Part shown: piece by piece, positions 17,677 to 27,466 of the stretch | Numbering within the stretch: position 1 is the first letter of the stretch | How the letters are laid out: every line of letters begins with the position of its first letter | Origin: an uncultured Gammaproteobacteria bacterium | GTDB taxonomy: Bacteria; Pseudomonadota; Gammaproteobacteria; JAADHQ01 | NCBI GenBank assembly: GCA_947258755.1 | Contig: CAMYJO010000012.1 | Span: 2,743 to 63,950, forward strand | Direction: 5' to 3' | DNA: 61,208 bases | The notes under the pieces: model-generated | Told to the model about the DNA's origin: nothing | Database searches by the model: none | Seen by the model: the letters and a program-made list of their open reading frames with translations, nothing else | Translations under genes and position numbers: made by a program

Positions 17677-18559
17677 TTAGATGTCGTCTTGCGCTACCAA
17701 AAGTGTACGGATCAACGCATTCGCTGCATTCGACAGCGTGCGTTCGGTATGGGTGACGATGCCGAGCATGCGTTCCATATTGATCTTACTGTTTTTCAGT
17801 TCACAAATTCCATCATCCAGCCAGCATCGCCCTCGGTAGAATACTCCAACCCATGCCTACCGATACCAGCATGCGAATGGTTTCCAGGTAGTTACTGGAC
17901 ATGCTGACTTGTAATTCGATACCGAGCGGCTCCAGCGTACGTTCAAGGACCTCGCGCGTGAAGGTACCAGTGGCCGGCAGTATCGCATTATGTTCACCGA
18001 GTTGTTGTAGCTGAATACTTTTCTTTTTGCTTAATGGATGCCCTGTGGGTGCGACCAGCACCAGCGGGTCATGCCAGATTGGTAGCAGCGCTAAGGCCGG
18101 GTCGGGTGATAATGGCAAGGTCACAATGCCGACCTCCAACTCACCATGCAGTACCGCCTGACAAGCCTCTTCGGAGTCCATGAACTGGATATTCATTTGC
18201 ACCTCCGGGTATTCACGATTGAATTGGCGCAGCACCGGGGGTAGGCGATGCAGACCGATATGATGACTGGTGCCAATGGCCAGGGGGCCCTTGATGCCCG
18301 TGCTCAGGTTGGCCACGGCGCGCTTGCTGTCCTCAAGCTCCAGTAAAATATGTTGCACGCGCGGCAGCAAGGTGCGGCCTGACTCGGTGAGCATGATGTT
18401 GTGGCCGATACGATCAAACAGCTTGCTTTGCAGCTCTGCTTCAAGACCAGCCACCCGTTTACTGACCGCGGGCTGGGTGATGAATAGTCTCTCGGCGGCG
18501 CGAGAAAAAGAGCCTTGTTCAGCTACACTGATAAAGGCCTTGAGGTTATCGATATCCAA
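17677..18559 (-). pseudogene. LysR-family regulator, frameshifted near the C-terminus
   Basis: The first 248 codons encode a normal LysR regulator: a winged-helix DNA-binding domain (MDIDNLKAFISVAEQGSFSR, ITQPAVSKRVAGLE) and most of the effector-binding domain (GTSHHIGLHRLPPVL, GMGWSILPRAML). It then stops early at 17813. The other frame continues with DDGICELKNSKINMERMLG and VTHTERTLSNAANALIRTLL to a TAA at 17677-17679, clearly the missing C-terminus. The break is a tandem CCAG CCAG at 17817-17824 (plus strand); one copy fewer restores a single frame of about 293 residues. It is divergent from leuC, so it is the likely regulator of the leucine genes. The truncated protein may still bind DNA. 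Confidence 0.85.
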
Positions 18560-18708
18560 TGGTCTGTCCTCAGTTCGTATAACTATCAGGAATAGTTTAT
18601 ATTAAAATAATGAATTTGTGTAATATATACGCGTGCACTATGATTGGCCCATAGCCCACTGGGTGATACGCATGGCAATAGGCCGATAGGAAAGCAGGGG
18701 ATACAGCA
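18560..18708. promoter_or_regulatory. Divergent lysR-leuC control region
   Basis: 149 AT-rich bases separate the lysR start from the leuC start. LysR regulators usually bind T-N11-A dyads in such divergent regions and several weak candidates are present, for example in the AT-rich stretch around 18590-18620. I cannot assign a specific operator. A ribosome site AGGGGA precedes the leuC ATG. Confidence 0.4.
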
Positions 18709-20109
18709 ATGGCGAAAACCTTATATGACAAACTCTGGGATGATCATGTCGTCCATCAGGACGAAGACGGTACGACTCTGTTATATATCGATCGACATCT
18801 AGTACACGAGGTCACCTCACCGCAGGCCTTTGAAGGTTTGCGCATCGCGAATCGCAAGCCCTGGCGCACCGGTTCTGTGTTGGCCTCTCCCGATCACAAT
18901 GTGCCGACGACTGATCGGAGCCAGGGCATCAGCGATGAAATTTCACGTATCCAGGTCGATACACTCGATCAGAATTGCGCTGATTTTGGTATTACCGAAT
19001 TCAAGATGGACGATATTCGTCAGGGGATTGTGCATGTTATTGGCCCTGAAGAGGGCGCAACCCTGCCTGGCATGACCGTGGTCTGTGGTGATTCACATAC
19101 CTCGACCCACGGCGCCTTTGGTGCACTCGCTTTTGGCATTGGCACCTCCGAGGTCGAGCATGTGTTGGCGACCCAGTGTTTGATCCAGAAGAAATCAAAG
19201 AACATGTTGATCAAGGTCAACGGTAGTATTCCGTATGGCATCACCGGTAAGGATATTGTGTTGGCCATCATCGGCGAGATTGGTACTGCAGGTGGCACCG
19301 GCTATGCGATCGAGTTTGGTGGTCAGGCTATTCAAGAGTTATCGCTCGAGGGTCGCATGAGTCTGTGTAATATGGCGATCGAGGCCGGAGCACGTGCGGG
19401 CATGGTGGCAGTGGATGAAAAAACCATCGACTACGTCAAAGGCCGTCCGTACGCCCCGCAAGGGGATGACTGGGATAAAGCCGTACAGTATTGGCAAACA
19501 CTGCATACCGATGCAGGCGCGCATTTTGATACCATGGTTGAATTGGATGTAGCCGATATACAACCCCAGGTGACCTGGGGCACATCGCCTGAGATGGTTG
19601 TTACGGTCACGGATCGCGTGCCGGATCCGACTAAGGAAGCAGATGCGGTCAAACGCGAAGGTATGCAGCGTGCGCTGGAGTATATGGGGCTTGTTGCCAA
19701 CACACCGATCAGCGAGATTGCCCCCGACAAGGTGTTTATCGGCTCCTGCACCAATTCCCGTATCGAGGACCTGCGTGCGGCCGCGGCCATCGCCAAAGGT
19801 CGCAAGGTTGCGGATACGATTAAACTGGCGATGGTAGTGCCGGGATCCGGTTTGGTTAAAAAGCAGGCTGAAGAAGAAGGGCTAGACAAGATTTTTATCG
19901 ATGCCGGTTTTGAATGGCGTGAGCCTGGCTGCTCGATGTGCCTGGCCATGAATGCCGATCGTCTTGAGCCCGGTGAACGCTGCGCGTCGACTTCCAACCG
20001 AAACTTTGAAGGCCGACAAGGGCAGGGCGGGCGTACACACCTGGTCAGCCCGGCGATGGCAGCGGCGGCCGCAGTTAACGGACGTTTTGTTGATATACGA
20101 AATATGTGA
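18709..20109 (+). CDS. leuC: 3-isopropylmalate dehydratase, large subunit
   Basis: With LeuD it isomerises 2- to 3-isopropylmalate in leucine synthesis. It is an aconitase-family [4Fe-4S] protein: the three cluster cysteines are in GSCTNSR (about residue 347) and GCSMC (about 408 and 411). [20 protein letters not shown] is a further signature. The length of 466 residues is normal and nothing is broken. It heads leuC-leuD-leuB, divergent from the frameshifted lysR. Confidence 0.98.
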   Translation: MAKTLYDKLWDDHVVHQDEDGTTLLYIDRHLVHEVTSPQAFEGLRIANRKPWRTGSVLASPDHNVPTTDRSQGISDEISRIQVDTLDQNCADFGITEFKMDDIRQGIVHVIGPEEGATLPGMTVVCGDSHTSTHGAFGALAFGIGTSEVEHVLATQCLIQKKSKNMLIKVNGSIPYGITGKDIVLAIIGEIGTAGGTGYAIEFGGQAIQELSLEGRMSLCNMAIEAGARAGMVAVDEKTIDYVKGRPYAPQGDDWDKAVQYWQTLHTDAGAHFDTMVELDVADIQPQVTWGTSPEMVVTVTDRVPDPTKEADAVKREGMQRALEYMGLVANTPISEIAPDKVFIGSCTNSRIEDLRAAAAIAKGRKVADTIKLAMVVPGSGLVKKQAEEEGLDKIFIDAGFEWREPGCSMCLAMNADRLEPGERCASTSNRNFEGRQGQGGRTHLVSPAMAAAAAVNGRFVDIRNM

Positions 20110-20161
20110 TTAGTTTTTTCCCTGTCCCTCCGGGAAGGGGATTAATGCAAGAGGAATTGGT

Positions 20162-20809
20162 ATGGAAAAATTTAATAAAATTACCGGTATTGTCGTGCCA
20201 TTGGATCGTGCTAATGTCGATACCGATGCGATTATCCCAAAGCAATTCCTGAAATCCATCAAGCGATCAGGGTTTGGCCCCAATTTGTTTGACGAATGGC
20301 GTTATCTGGATCACGGTGAACCGGGTATGGACAATAGCCAGCGCCCGGTGAATCCGGATTTCGTTCTGAACAAGCCTGTCTACCAGGGTGGATCGATATT
20401 GCTGGCGCGCAAAAACTTTGGATGCGGTTCCTCGCGTGAGCATGCGCCGTGGGCATTGGAGGATTATGGTTTTCGTGTAATCATAGCGCCCAGTTACGCC
20501 GATATCTTTTTTAATAATTCATTCAAGAATGGCTTATTGCCTATCGTCCTGCCTGAAGCCGTCGTTGATCAATTATTCAATGAGGTGGAAGCACAGCAAG
20601 GCTATCAACTGACGATTGATCTGCAACAGCAGAGCATTACAAAACCTGATGGTAGTGCCATTGAGTTTGACGTCGATGCCTTTCGTAAACATTGCCTGCT
20701 GAATGGTTTGGATGATATCGGTTTGACCTTACAGAAGACCGATCAGATTCGTGCCTATGAAAGCAAACGTAAAAACGAAGCGCCCTGGCTTTTTGACAGT
20801 GGCGAGTAG
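20162..20809 (+). CDS. leuD: 3-isopropylmalate dehydratase, small subunit
   Basis: Swivel-domain subunit that completes the LeuCD active site. [20 protein letters not shown] at the start and [20 protein letters not shown] in the middle are diagnostic. The length of 215 residues is normal. The ribosome site AAGAGGAATTGGT lies before the ATG. The last codons AGT GGC GAG TAG are the 5' arm of a repeated hairpin. Confidence 0.98.
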   Translation: MEKFNKITGIVVPLDRANVDTDAIIPKQFLKSIKRSGFGPNLFDEWRYLDHGEPGMDNSQRPVNPDFVLNKPVYQGGSILLARKNFGCGSSREHAPWALEDYGFRVIIAPSYADIFFNNSFKNGLLPIVLPEAVVDQLFNEVEAQQGYQLTIDLQQQSITKPDGSAIEFDVDAFRKHCLLNGLDDIGLTLQKTDQIRAYESKRKNEAPWLFDSGE

Positions 20810-20877
20810 CTAGTGGCGAGTGGCTAGGTATATCTTCTTGTGCCTCGCTACTAGTAACTAGCCACTAGCTACTTGTG
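20799..20877. repeat. TAG-repeat hairpin between leuD and leuB
   Basis: The arm AGTGGCGAGTAGCTAGTGGC (with GAGTGGCTAG following) pairs imperfectly with CTCGCTACTAGTAACTAGCC and ACTAGCTACTTG on the other side of an AT-rich centre (about 20829-20842). It is the same element type as at 14141-14340 and 21856-21935. The leuD stop codon is inside the 5' arm. The hairpin lies inside the leuCDB operon and could alter expression of leuB relative to leuD. Confidence 0.85.
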
Positions 20878-20923
20878 AAAAAGAACAGTAAAAATTAAGA
20901 GTTATAAACCAAGTGGAAAAAAC

Positions 20924-21864
20924 ATGAGCAATAAAATTTTAGTTCTCCCCGGAGATGGTATCGGTATAATGAGGCCGATGCCATCCTGCTCGGTGCTGTC
21001 GGCGGTACCCAGTGGGAATCGCTGGATATCTCCATGCGCCCGGAAAAAGGCTTGTTGGGCATACGCGCCGGACTCGAACTGTTTGCAAATCTGCGCCCAG
21101 CCATTCTCTATCCACAGCTCGCCGATGCCTCGACATTGAAGCCCGAGGTGGTATCCGGGCTGGACATTATGATTGTGCGTGAACTGACCGGTGGCATCTA
21201 CTTTGGTCAGCCACGCGGCGTACGTACACTTGAGAATGGTGAACGCCAGGGATTCAATACACTGGTTTATAGCGAGTCCGAGATTGAGCGTATTGGTCGT
21301 GTCGCCTTTGAAACCGCAATGAAACGTGACAAGCGCCTGTGTTCGGTCGACAAGGCTAATGTGCTCGAGTGTACCGAGTTATGGCGTGAAGTCATGATAG
21401 GATTGGCGGCTGATTACCCTGAAGTGGAATTGTCGCATATGTATGTGGATAACGCTGCGATGCAATTAGTCAGGGCGCCCAAGCAGTTCGATGTCATGGT
21501 CACGACCAATATGTTTGGCGATATCCTGTCCGATGCAGCAGCCATGTTGACCGGCTCAATCGGCATGTTGCCATCGGCATCACTGGATATTAACAGCAAG
21601 GGTATGTATGAGCCCATCCATGGGTCGGCACCGGACATTGCCGGCAAGAATGTCGCCAATCCGTTGGCGACCATCTTGTCACTGGCAATGATGCTACGTT
21701 ACAGCCTGAATCAGGCCGACATGGCTGACAGGATCGAGCAAGCAGTTAATGTGGTACTCGACCAGGGTCTGCGAACCGCTGACATTATGTCCGCCGGTGC
21801 AAGCGAAGTTGGCACGGCGGAGATGGGTGATGCTGTCGTTTCGGCTTTACAGAAAAGTAGCTAG
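20924..21864 (+). pseudogene. leuB: 3-isopropylmalate dehydrogenase with internal out-of-frame deletion
   Basis: The gene starts normally ([14 protein letters not shown]) and then jumps at about 20966 to the sequence normally found near residue 66: [33 protein letters not shown], and so on. About 50 codons are missing and the frame changes by one, so translation from the true ATG ends at 21139 as nonsense. The remainder is open in the other frame to 21864 with intact catalytic blocks ([41 protein letters not shown]). A product from ATG 21034 would lack the first part of the dehydrogenase fold. Either leucine synthesis is broken, another leuB exists, or the sequence is wrong here. Confidence 0.92.
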
Positions 21865-21935
21865 TGGCTAGTAGCGCGTGGCGAGGACTAAATTCTTTTA
21901 CCTAGCTACTAGCAACTCGCCACTCGCTACGTGAC
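21856..21935. repeat. TAG-repeat hairpin after leuB
   Basis: AGTAGCTAGTGGCTAGTAGC and CGTGGCGAGG on one side face CCTAGCTACTAGCAACTCGC and CACTCGCTACG on the other, around an AT-rich centre near 21888-21900. The leuB stop codon TAG (21862-21864) lies inside the first arm. It is the third full copy of this element in the window. Confidence 0.85.
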
Positions 21936-21986
21936 CCATGAACGGCACAGAACCTTAAAACATATAGATTGATAGAAGGTGTAAAA

Positions 21987-23099
21987 ATGAAAAAAGTTGG
22001 GTTGGTCGGTTGGCGCGGCATGGTCGGCTCGGTATTGATGGAACGTATGCAGGCCGAGAAGGATTTTGATTTGATCGAGCCGGTCCTGTTCACCACATCG
22101 CAGCAGGGTCAGCAAGGCCCGGATATCGGCAAGGACATACCGCCGTTGCAGGACGCCATGGATATCGATGCACTCAAGGCCATGGATGTCATCATTTCCT
22201 GTCAGGGGGGTGATTATACCAATGAGATATATCCCCGATTGCGTAATAGCGGCTGGCAGGGTTATTGGATCGATGCAGCCTCGACACTGCGTATGACTGC
22301 CGACAGTGTCATTATTCTCGATCCGGTCAACTTGAATGTTATTAAGGATGCCTTACACAACGGCGGTAAGACTTTCATTGGTGGTAACTGCACGGTCAGT
22401 CTGATGCTGATGGCCCTGGGTGGTTTGTTCCAGCAGGATGAAGTCGAGTGGCTGACGGCGATGACTTATCAGGCCGCCTCCGGTGCAGGTGCCAGAAACA
22501 TGCGTGAATTGGTGCAGCAAATGGGGAGCATTCGTGATGCGGTTGCCGATGAGCTGGCCAATCCTGCGGCGGCGATCCTCGATCTGGACCGCAAGGTCGC
22601 TGAACATATTCGTAGCGATGCCTACCCACATGACAATTTCGGTGCGCCCCTGGCGGGCAGTCTGATCCCGTGGATCGATAAGCAACTGGGCAGTGGACAA
22701 AGCAAGGAAGAATGGAAGGCCGAGGCCGAGACCAACAAGATACTGGGCAGAAGTGATCGACCTGTACCGATCGATGGTACCTGCGTGCGCATTGGTGCAA
22801 TGCGTTGTCACAGTCAGGCCTTGACGATTAAATTGAAACACAACATCCCGCTCGATGAGATCCACGATATGCTTGATCAGGCCAATGAATGGTCGAAGGT
22901 CATCGCCAATGATCGGGATATCACCGTACAGGAGCTGACCCCGGCGCGGGTCACCGGTACTTTATCGGTGCCGGTAGGCCGTTTAAGGAAGCTGTCGATG
23001 GGTGATGATTACCTGAATGCCTTTACCGTGGGTGATCAGTTGCTCTGGGGCGCCGCGGAACCGTTGCGCAGGATGTTGCGTATCGTCCTTGAAAAATAG
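21987..23099 (+). CDS. asd: Aspartate-semialdehyde dehydrogenase
   Basis: Reduces aspartyl phosphate to aspartate semialdehyde for lysine, threonine, methionine and diaminopimelate synthesis. [20 protein letters not shown] is the NADP-binding start, and the catalytic cysteine is in [10 protein letters not shown] (about residue 135, as in the E. coli enzyme). The length of 370 residues fits the gram-negative type. I chose ATG 21987 (MKKVG) with ribosome site GAAGGTG rather than the in-frame codon 18 bases upstream. The order leuCDB-asd-fimV-truA is conserved in pseudomonads. Confidence 0.97.
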   Translation: MKKVGLVGWRGMVGSVLMERMQAEKDFDLIEPVLFTTSQQGQQGPDIGKDIPPLQDAMDIDALKAMDVIISCQGGDYTNEIYPRLRNSGWQGYWIDAASTLRMTADSVIILDPVNLNVIKDALHNGGKTFIGGNCTVSLMLMALGGLFQQDEVEWLTAMTYQAASGAGARNMRELVQQMGSIRDAVADELANPAAAILDLDRKVAEHIRSDAYPHDNFGAPLAGSLIPWIDKQLGSGQSKEEWKAEAETNKILGRSDRPVPIDGTCVRIGAMRCHSQALTIKLKHNIPLDEIHDMLDQANEWSKVIANDRDITVQELTPARVTGTLSVPVGRLRKLSMGDDYLNAFTVGDQLLWGAAEPLRRMLRIVLEK

Positions 23100-23519
23100 T
23101 TCGCTCCCGCATTATTTTTAATAAGATACAGAGACTTATCTGCGCAACGCCGGGCAAATTCATGGTCCAGGCTGGCGTTTGCTTTGGCCTGGGTATTGGC
23201 GCGTCAGTGAGCTTAAAAATTGTATAGCCCATGCTGACTGTTAAGTAATATTATACAAGTAATATCACAAACCAGAAAAAATGATCGGTAAGGGTATAGA
23301 ATACATGCAAGTGGTCGATATGCTTTCAAGTAAATGAAATATCAATAAATAGTATTCAAATGGACTAAATTTTGGTAAAAGGGTATTTGTACTTGATAGT
23401 TTCGTGACGATTTAGTGCATCTTATTAAAGATTATTCTGTCATACTGATGGCAACATTTTGTTATAACAATTAAATTATATAATTAATATAATTAAGAGT
23501 GACCTCAAAGGGAGTAAGC
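23100..23519 (+). promoter_or_regulatory. asd-fimV intergenic region
   Basis: 420 bases without a gene. The first part carries a 6-bp inverted pair CCAGGC/GCCTGG (23166-23191) that could end the asd transcript, without a T run. From about 23280 the sequence becomes strongly AT-rich, as expected for the fimV promoter. I see no clear -24/-12 or -35/-10 pair. The ribosome site AAGGGAG lies before the fimV ATG. Confidence 0.4.
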
Positions 23520-26306
23520 ATGGTTCGTAAACTGGCCTCTGTTCTGGTATCGCTGGCCGTCATATCGCCAGCTTGGGTGCACGCCCTGGGTTTAGGAGGA
23601 ATTGAATTAAATTCTTTTCTGAATCAGCCGCTCGATGCACAAATTGAAATCTTATCCTCGAAGAAAGGCGAAACGGACGGACTGCGTGTTGGCCTTGCCT
23701 CTCAGCAGGCCTTTGCAAACGCGGGTCTGGATTACAATGATACGATACGCAAGCTTAAATTTAATATCGTCAAAAAATCCAACGGCAAGCACTATATCAA
23801 GGTCAGCACACGTAAGGGCTATCGCGAACCGTTTCTGAATTTCCTGTTGGAAGTGAATTGGGCCAATGGCCGCATACTGCGCGAATACGCAGAGCTGGTT
23901 GACCCTCCTGCCTTGGTGCGTTCCAGTCAGTCCAGTAACCAGGCAGCAGCCATTTCCCGGCCAGCAACTTCAACTAGCAGTCAAAGCCGCAGTCAACAGG
24001 TACAGGCGCCGACTTATAGACCCGCTGTCAGTGCCAGTGCTGGTGGTTATGTCGGTGACACCTATACGACACGACGTAATGACACCGCCTGGAAAATAGC
24101 CAAAACTGTCAGGCCTGATGATCAGGTGACAGTAGAACAATCAATGATGGCCTTATTGCGTGCCAATCCCAATGCCTTTATTAAACAGAATATTAATCGT
24201 CTTAAGGCCGGCTATACACTGAATATTCCTGACCGCGAGACCATGTTACAGCAGTCGCATTCCGATGCGCGTGCTGATGTTCGCCGCCAGACACGCGAAT
24301 GGCGAAATCGTCGTCGTCCTGTCGCTGCAGCGCCAAAAGGCCGATTAGAGATTTTACCTCCCAAGGCTGACGCCGGTACTGATGACAAAGCCGCGACTTC
24401 AAGTGAAGGCACTGGAACAGAAACAAGTCGCGAAGCAATGCTGGCACGTGAGTCTGCTGAGGCCCAACGACAGGAAAATGCTGAGCTGAAGTTGCGCGTA
24501 TCAGAACTGGAAGAGCAGATTGCCAACGCCAAACGACTGACCGAGCTCAAGGCGGACCAGATGGCGGCATTGGAGAAAAAACTGGCTGAAGTCAATGCCG
24601 CTGCGGCTGCCGCAGCAGCTTCGACTACAACTGATGCACCTGCAGAGGCCGCTGCCGCTGAACCTGCCGCTACAGAAACCCCTGCTGAGCCTGCGGCTGA
24701 AGAGGCCGTGGCCGCTGAACCTGAAACACCTGTTGAAGAGGAAGCTACGCCTGCAGCGCCAAGTGAGGTTGTTGAGGCAGTCACCGCCAAGCCAGGTACG
24801 CCGATTAATCAACATGTTGTAACAGGTTTTGAGCCGGTTGATGTTGACAGTTTGCCAAAATCCGAATTACCTGAAGAACCATTCAAGACTACTGAGACTG
24901 TAGTCGCCGATGAGCCGGCAGAAGCTTCAGTCGGCATCATTGAGCGCGTCATTGAATACTTCAAGCAAAATCCTCTGGTCAAATGGATAGCTGCTGCAGT
25001 AGGCGGATTGCTGGTATTGATTCTGGGTATGATGATGGTCAGACGCGGACGCGGTGACGAACAGTTCGAAGAAAGTATCCTGCATGAACAGCCGGTTGAA
25101 GAAACCCGAATAGTAGAAGAAGAGCCGTCTATGCTCAGCGAAGCTGAGCCTGTAGCGGAAGCGCCCGAATCCGTCGACATGGATGATCAGGCAGAGGGAG
25201 CGACAAAGGAAATTACCGACACCTCATTCATGAGTGACATGGTTCTCAGCGATATGAGTGACCTTGAAGGTGAAGGTGGTGGCTCGGATCCGCTGACTGA
25301 AGCGGATGTGTTCCTGGCCTATGGTCGTTTTGACCCGGCTGAGAATATGATCAAAAGTGCTATTGCCAAGGAGCCCAATCGCAATGACCTGAAATTAAAG
25401 CTGCTGGAAATTTATTATTCATCCAAGAACAAGGATGCCTTCGAAAGTGAAGCGGCGGCATTAAAGGCTGAGCTGGATAATAATCCTGACCCAGAAACAT
25501 GGGAGAAAGTGGTTGAAATGGGTGAGGATCTTTCACCAGGGAATAATCTGTTTGCCGGCGCCGGTGCAATTGCTGCGGCAGCCGCGACCACGGCCCTGGT
25601 AACAGGAGATGATGAAGATACGGAAGCCATGGATTTTGACCTTGGCGAATTTGAAGACAAGATTGATGACATGAGCAGTGATGCGAGTGTGGTCGCTGAA
25701 AATACGCTGGATGATGATCTTGATCTCGATCTGGATAAGATGCTTCTAGAAGGCAGTGCGGATGATGATATGGCTGATACACTGGAGTTCTCCACTGAAC
25801 TCGATAGCCTGAAAGGTACTTCTGATGGCAATACAACAGAGATCACCAAAGAAATGGATGGCATCGCCGAAATCGATTCTGCTAATAGGGATCCGGATAT
25901 AACTCGCCGTATAGTTACCGATCAGGCCCCGATCAACGATGAAATTACGGCAGAGCTGGAAGACATTGCCGGTGTATTAAAATCCGATACCAGTGAGAAG
26001 GAAGAGATCACTCGCAAGATTGTCGCGGACTCTGAGACCCTGAGTAACGAGATTACCCAGGAACTGGAAATGCCTGATCTGAGCGGTGATGATACGCCAG
26101 ATGATAGCTTATCGATGGATGAAGACCTGGACCTGGACGACGATTCATTGGCCGATATCGATGAGGTCGGCACCAAGTTGGATCTGGCCCGTGCCTATAT
26201 CGACATGGGTGATCCAGAGGGTGCGCGCAGTATCCTTGATGAAGTCGTTGAGGAAGGCAATGAAATCCAGAAGAATGAGGCCGAAGAGTTGCTGACTCAA
26301 ATCTAG
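23520..26306 (+). CDS. fimV: FimV/HubP-type polar peptidoglycan-binding protein
   Basis: Inner-membrane polar hub protein that binds peptidoglycan and organises type IV pili, chemotaxis or flagellar factors at the pole. A signal peptide ends at VHA; the conserved N-terminal domain follows (LGGIELNSFLNQPLDAQIEI). A LysM-like segment with the DTAWKIAKTVRP motif lies at about residues 180-236, a coiled coil at about 300-355, and an Ala/Glu-rich stretch to about 430. One membrane span lies at about 488-507, then a very acidic region with repeated DxDLDLDD blocks and the C-terminal FimV TPR (LDLARAYIDMGDPEGARSIL). I chose ATG 23520 on the AAGGGAG ribosome site. Confidence 0.95.
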   Translation: MVRKLASVLVSLAVISPAWVHALGLGGIELNSFLNQPLDAQIEILSSKKGETDGLRVGLASQQAFANAGLDYNDTIRKLKFNIVKKSNGKHYIKVSTRKGYREPFLNFLLEVNWANGRILREYAELVDPPALVRSSQSSNQAAAISRPATSTSSQSRSQQVQAPTYRPAVSASAGGYVGDTYTTRRNDTAWKIAKTVRPDDQVTVEQSMMALLRANPNAFIKQNINRLKAGYTLNIPDRETMLQQSHSDARADVRRQTREWRNRRRPVAAAPKGRLEILPPKADAGTDDKAATSSEGTGTETSREAMLARESAEAQRQENAELKLRVSELEEQIANAKRLTELKADQMAALEKKLAEVNAAAAAAAASTTTDAPAEAAAAEPAATETPAEPAAEEAVAAEPETPVEEEATPAAPSEVVEAVTAKPGTPINQHVVTGFEPVDVDSLPKSELPEEPFKTTETVVADEPAEASVGIIERVIEYFKQNPLVKWIAAAVGGLLVLILGMMMVRRGRGDEQFEESILHEQPVEETRIVEEEPSMLSEAEPVAEAPESVDMDDQAEGATKEITDTSFMSDMVLSDMSDLEGEGGGSDPLTEADVFLAYGRFDPAENMIKSAIAKEPNRNDLKLKLLEIYYSSKNKDAFESEAAALKAELDNNPDPETWEKVVEMGEDLSPGNNLFAGAGAIAAAAATTALVTGDDEDTEAMDFDLGEFEDKIDDMSSDASVVAENTLDDDLDLDLDKMLLEGSADDDMADTLEFSTELDSLKGTSDGNTTEITKEMDGIAEIDSANRDPDITRRIVTDQAPINDEITAELEDIAGVLKSDTSEKEEITRKIVADSETLSNEITQELEMPDLSGDDTPDDSLSMDEDLDLDDDSLADIDEVGTKLDLARAYIDMGDPEGARSILDEVVEEGNEIQKNEAEELLTQI

Positions 26307-26325
26307 TCGAGTCTCTTGTTCTGAT

Positions 26326-26353
26326 AAAAAACCGCCATTATGGCGGTTTTTTT
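26326..26353 (+). terminator. Rho-independent terminator after fimV
   Basis: AAAAACCGCCA, loop TTA, TGGCGGTTTTTTT, 20 bases after the fimV stop. The A run before and T run after make it potentially bidirectional. Confidence 0.95.
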
Positions 26354-26432
26354 GTATCCGTATATCTGCACGCTATAGAGAAGCAATCAAAACACGATAT
26401 AATTCAAATCTGAATTTTATAAGGTCGAGCAT

Positions 26433-27212
26433 ATGAGAGTTGCCCTTGGAGTGGAATACGATGGAACTGATTTTTGTGGCTGGCAGTCACAGGACGGCAG
26501 TCGTACTGTTCAGGATGAAGTGCAGAAGGCAATTTCCTTTGTGGCGGACGAAGATTTACAGGTCATCTGTGCCGGACGCACCGACTCCGGGGTCCATGCG
26601 CTCGGTCAAGTAGTACATTTTGATACCGAGGTACAACGCAGTGAGCGTTCCTGGGTGCTCGGATGTAATTCCAATTTGCCAAGGGATGTCAGTATCAGTT
26701 GGGCGCGGGTGGTCGATGATGATTTTCATGCGCGTTTTGCTGCGGTGGCGCGTAGTTATCGTTACGTCATTATGAATCGTATGACACGTTCAGGGATAAA
26801 CAGGTATCGTGTCTGCTGGCACCATCAGGCCCTGGATGAGAAGCGCATGGCGCAAGCGGCTGAATTTTTTATAGGTGAACATGACTTCACCTCGTTTCGT
26901 GCGTTGGCCTGTCAGGCCAAGCATGCAGTACGCAACATGCATAAGCTGGATGTCAGCAGGCAGGGTGATTATATTATTATTGATGTGCAAGCCAATGCCT
27001 TTCTGCATCATATGGTCAGAAATATCGCCGGCACCCTGCTGGCCGTTGGTGAAGGTGAGCAAGAACCCGACTGGGTGCAATCCCTGTTGCAGCTCAAGGA
27101 CCGTTCGGTCGCCGGTATTACCGCACCCGCGCAAGGCCTGTATCTGGTGAGTGTGGACTATGCCGACAAGTTCGCCTTACCCACAGCGCCGACACCGCCG
27201 TGTTTTGCATAA
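26433..27212 (+). CDS. truA: tRNA pseudouridine(38-40) synthase TruA
   Basis: Makes pseudouridine at positions 38-40 of tRNA anticodon arms. The start RVALGVEYDGTDFCGWQSQ and the catalytic aspartate in CAGRTDSGVHALGQVVHF (about residue 51) are diagnostic. HHMVRNIAGTLLAVGEG closes the second half. The length of 259 residues is normal. It follows fimV after a terminator and has its own promoter region. Confidence 0.97.
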   Translation: MRVALGVEYDGTDFCGWQSQDGSRTVQDEVQKAISFVADEDLQVICAGRTDSGVHALGQVVHFDTEVQRSERSWVLGCNSNLPRDVSISWARVVDDDFHARFAAVARSYRYVIMNRMTRSGINRYRVCWHHQALDEKRMAQAAEFFIGEHDFTSFRALACQAKHAVRNMHKLDVSRQGDYIIIDVQANAFLHHMVRNIAGTLLAVGEGEQEPDWVQSLLQLKDRSVAGITAPAQGLYLVSVDYADKFALPTAPTPPCFA

Positions 27213-27394
27213 TAATTTAGCCTGTCTGTTTTAAGCGTCAAGCCGCATTTTAGTGTCGCTAAGGCTTACGCTGCTAGAATCGAGTGTATATATAAAGCCT
27301 TATCTATCCTTGGAATAAACCCTTAATAATAATGCTAAAAAGCCAGCTTAATAGATTGCTGGAATAGCCTGTCTTGAAGGCCATAGTGATGACA

Positions 27395-27408
27395 TTGACT
27401 TGGATCAA
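27395..27408 (+). promoter_or_regulatory. FNR/Anr-type box upstream of ppk2
   Basis: TTGACTTGGATCAA has both half-sites of the FNR consensus with a single T-to-C change in the first. Its centre is about 65 bases before the ppk2 start, the same distance as the box at hemN. For a class II site at -41.5, a -10 hexamer is expected near 27431-27436, and TATGTT is found at 27432-27437. This suggests induction of polyphosphate kinase 2 at low oxygen. Confidence 0.78.
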
Positions 27409-27466
27409 TATACCTTCTATATATTATTTGGTATGTTATTAATTATTAATACTTCAGGGGGTTAAT

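Noticed and set aside
20924-21139. Programmed frameshift as explanation for leuB
   Set aside because: About 50 conserved residues are absent at the join, so a ribosomal shift could not restore a normal protein.
24212-24790. Ala/Ser-rich minus-strand frame inside fimV
   Set aside because: Complement of the Ala/Glu-rich repeats of FimV; no independent evidence.
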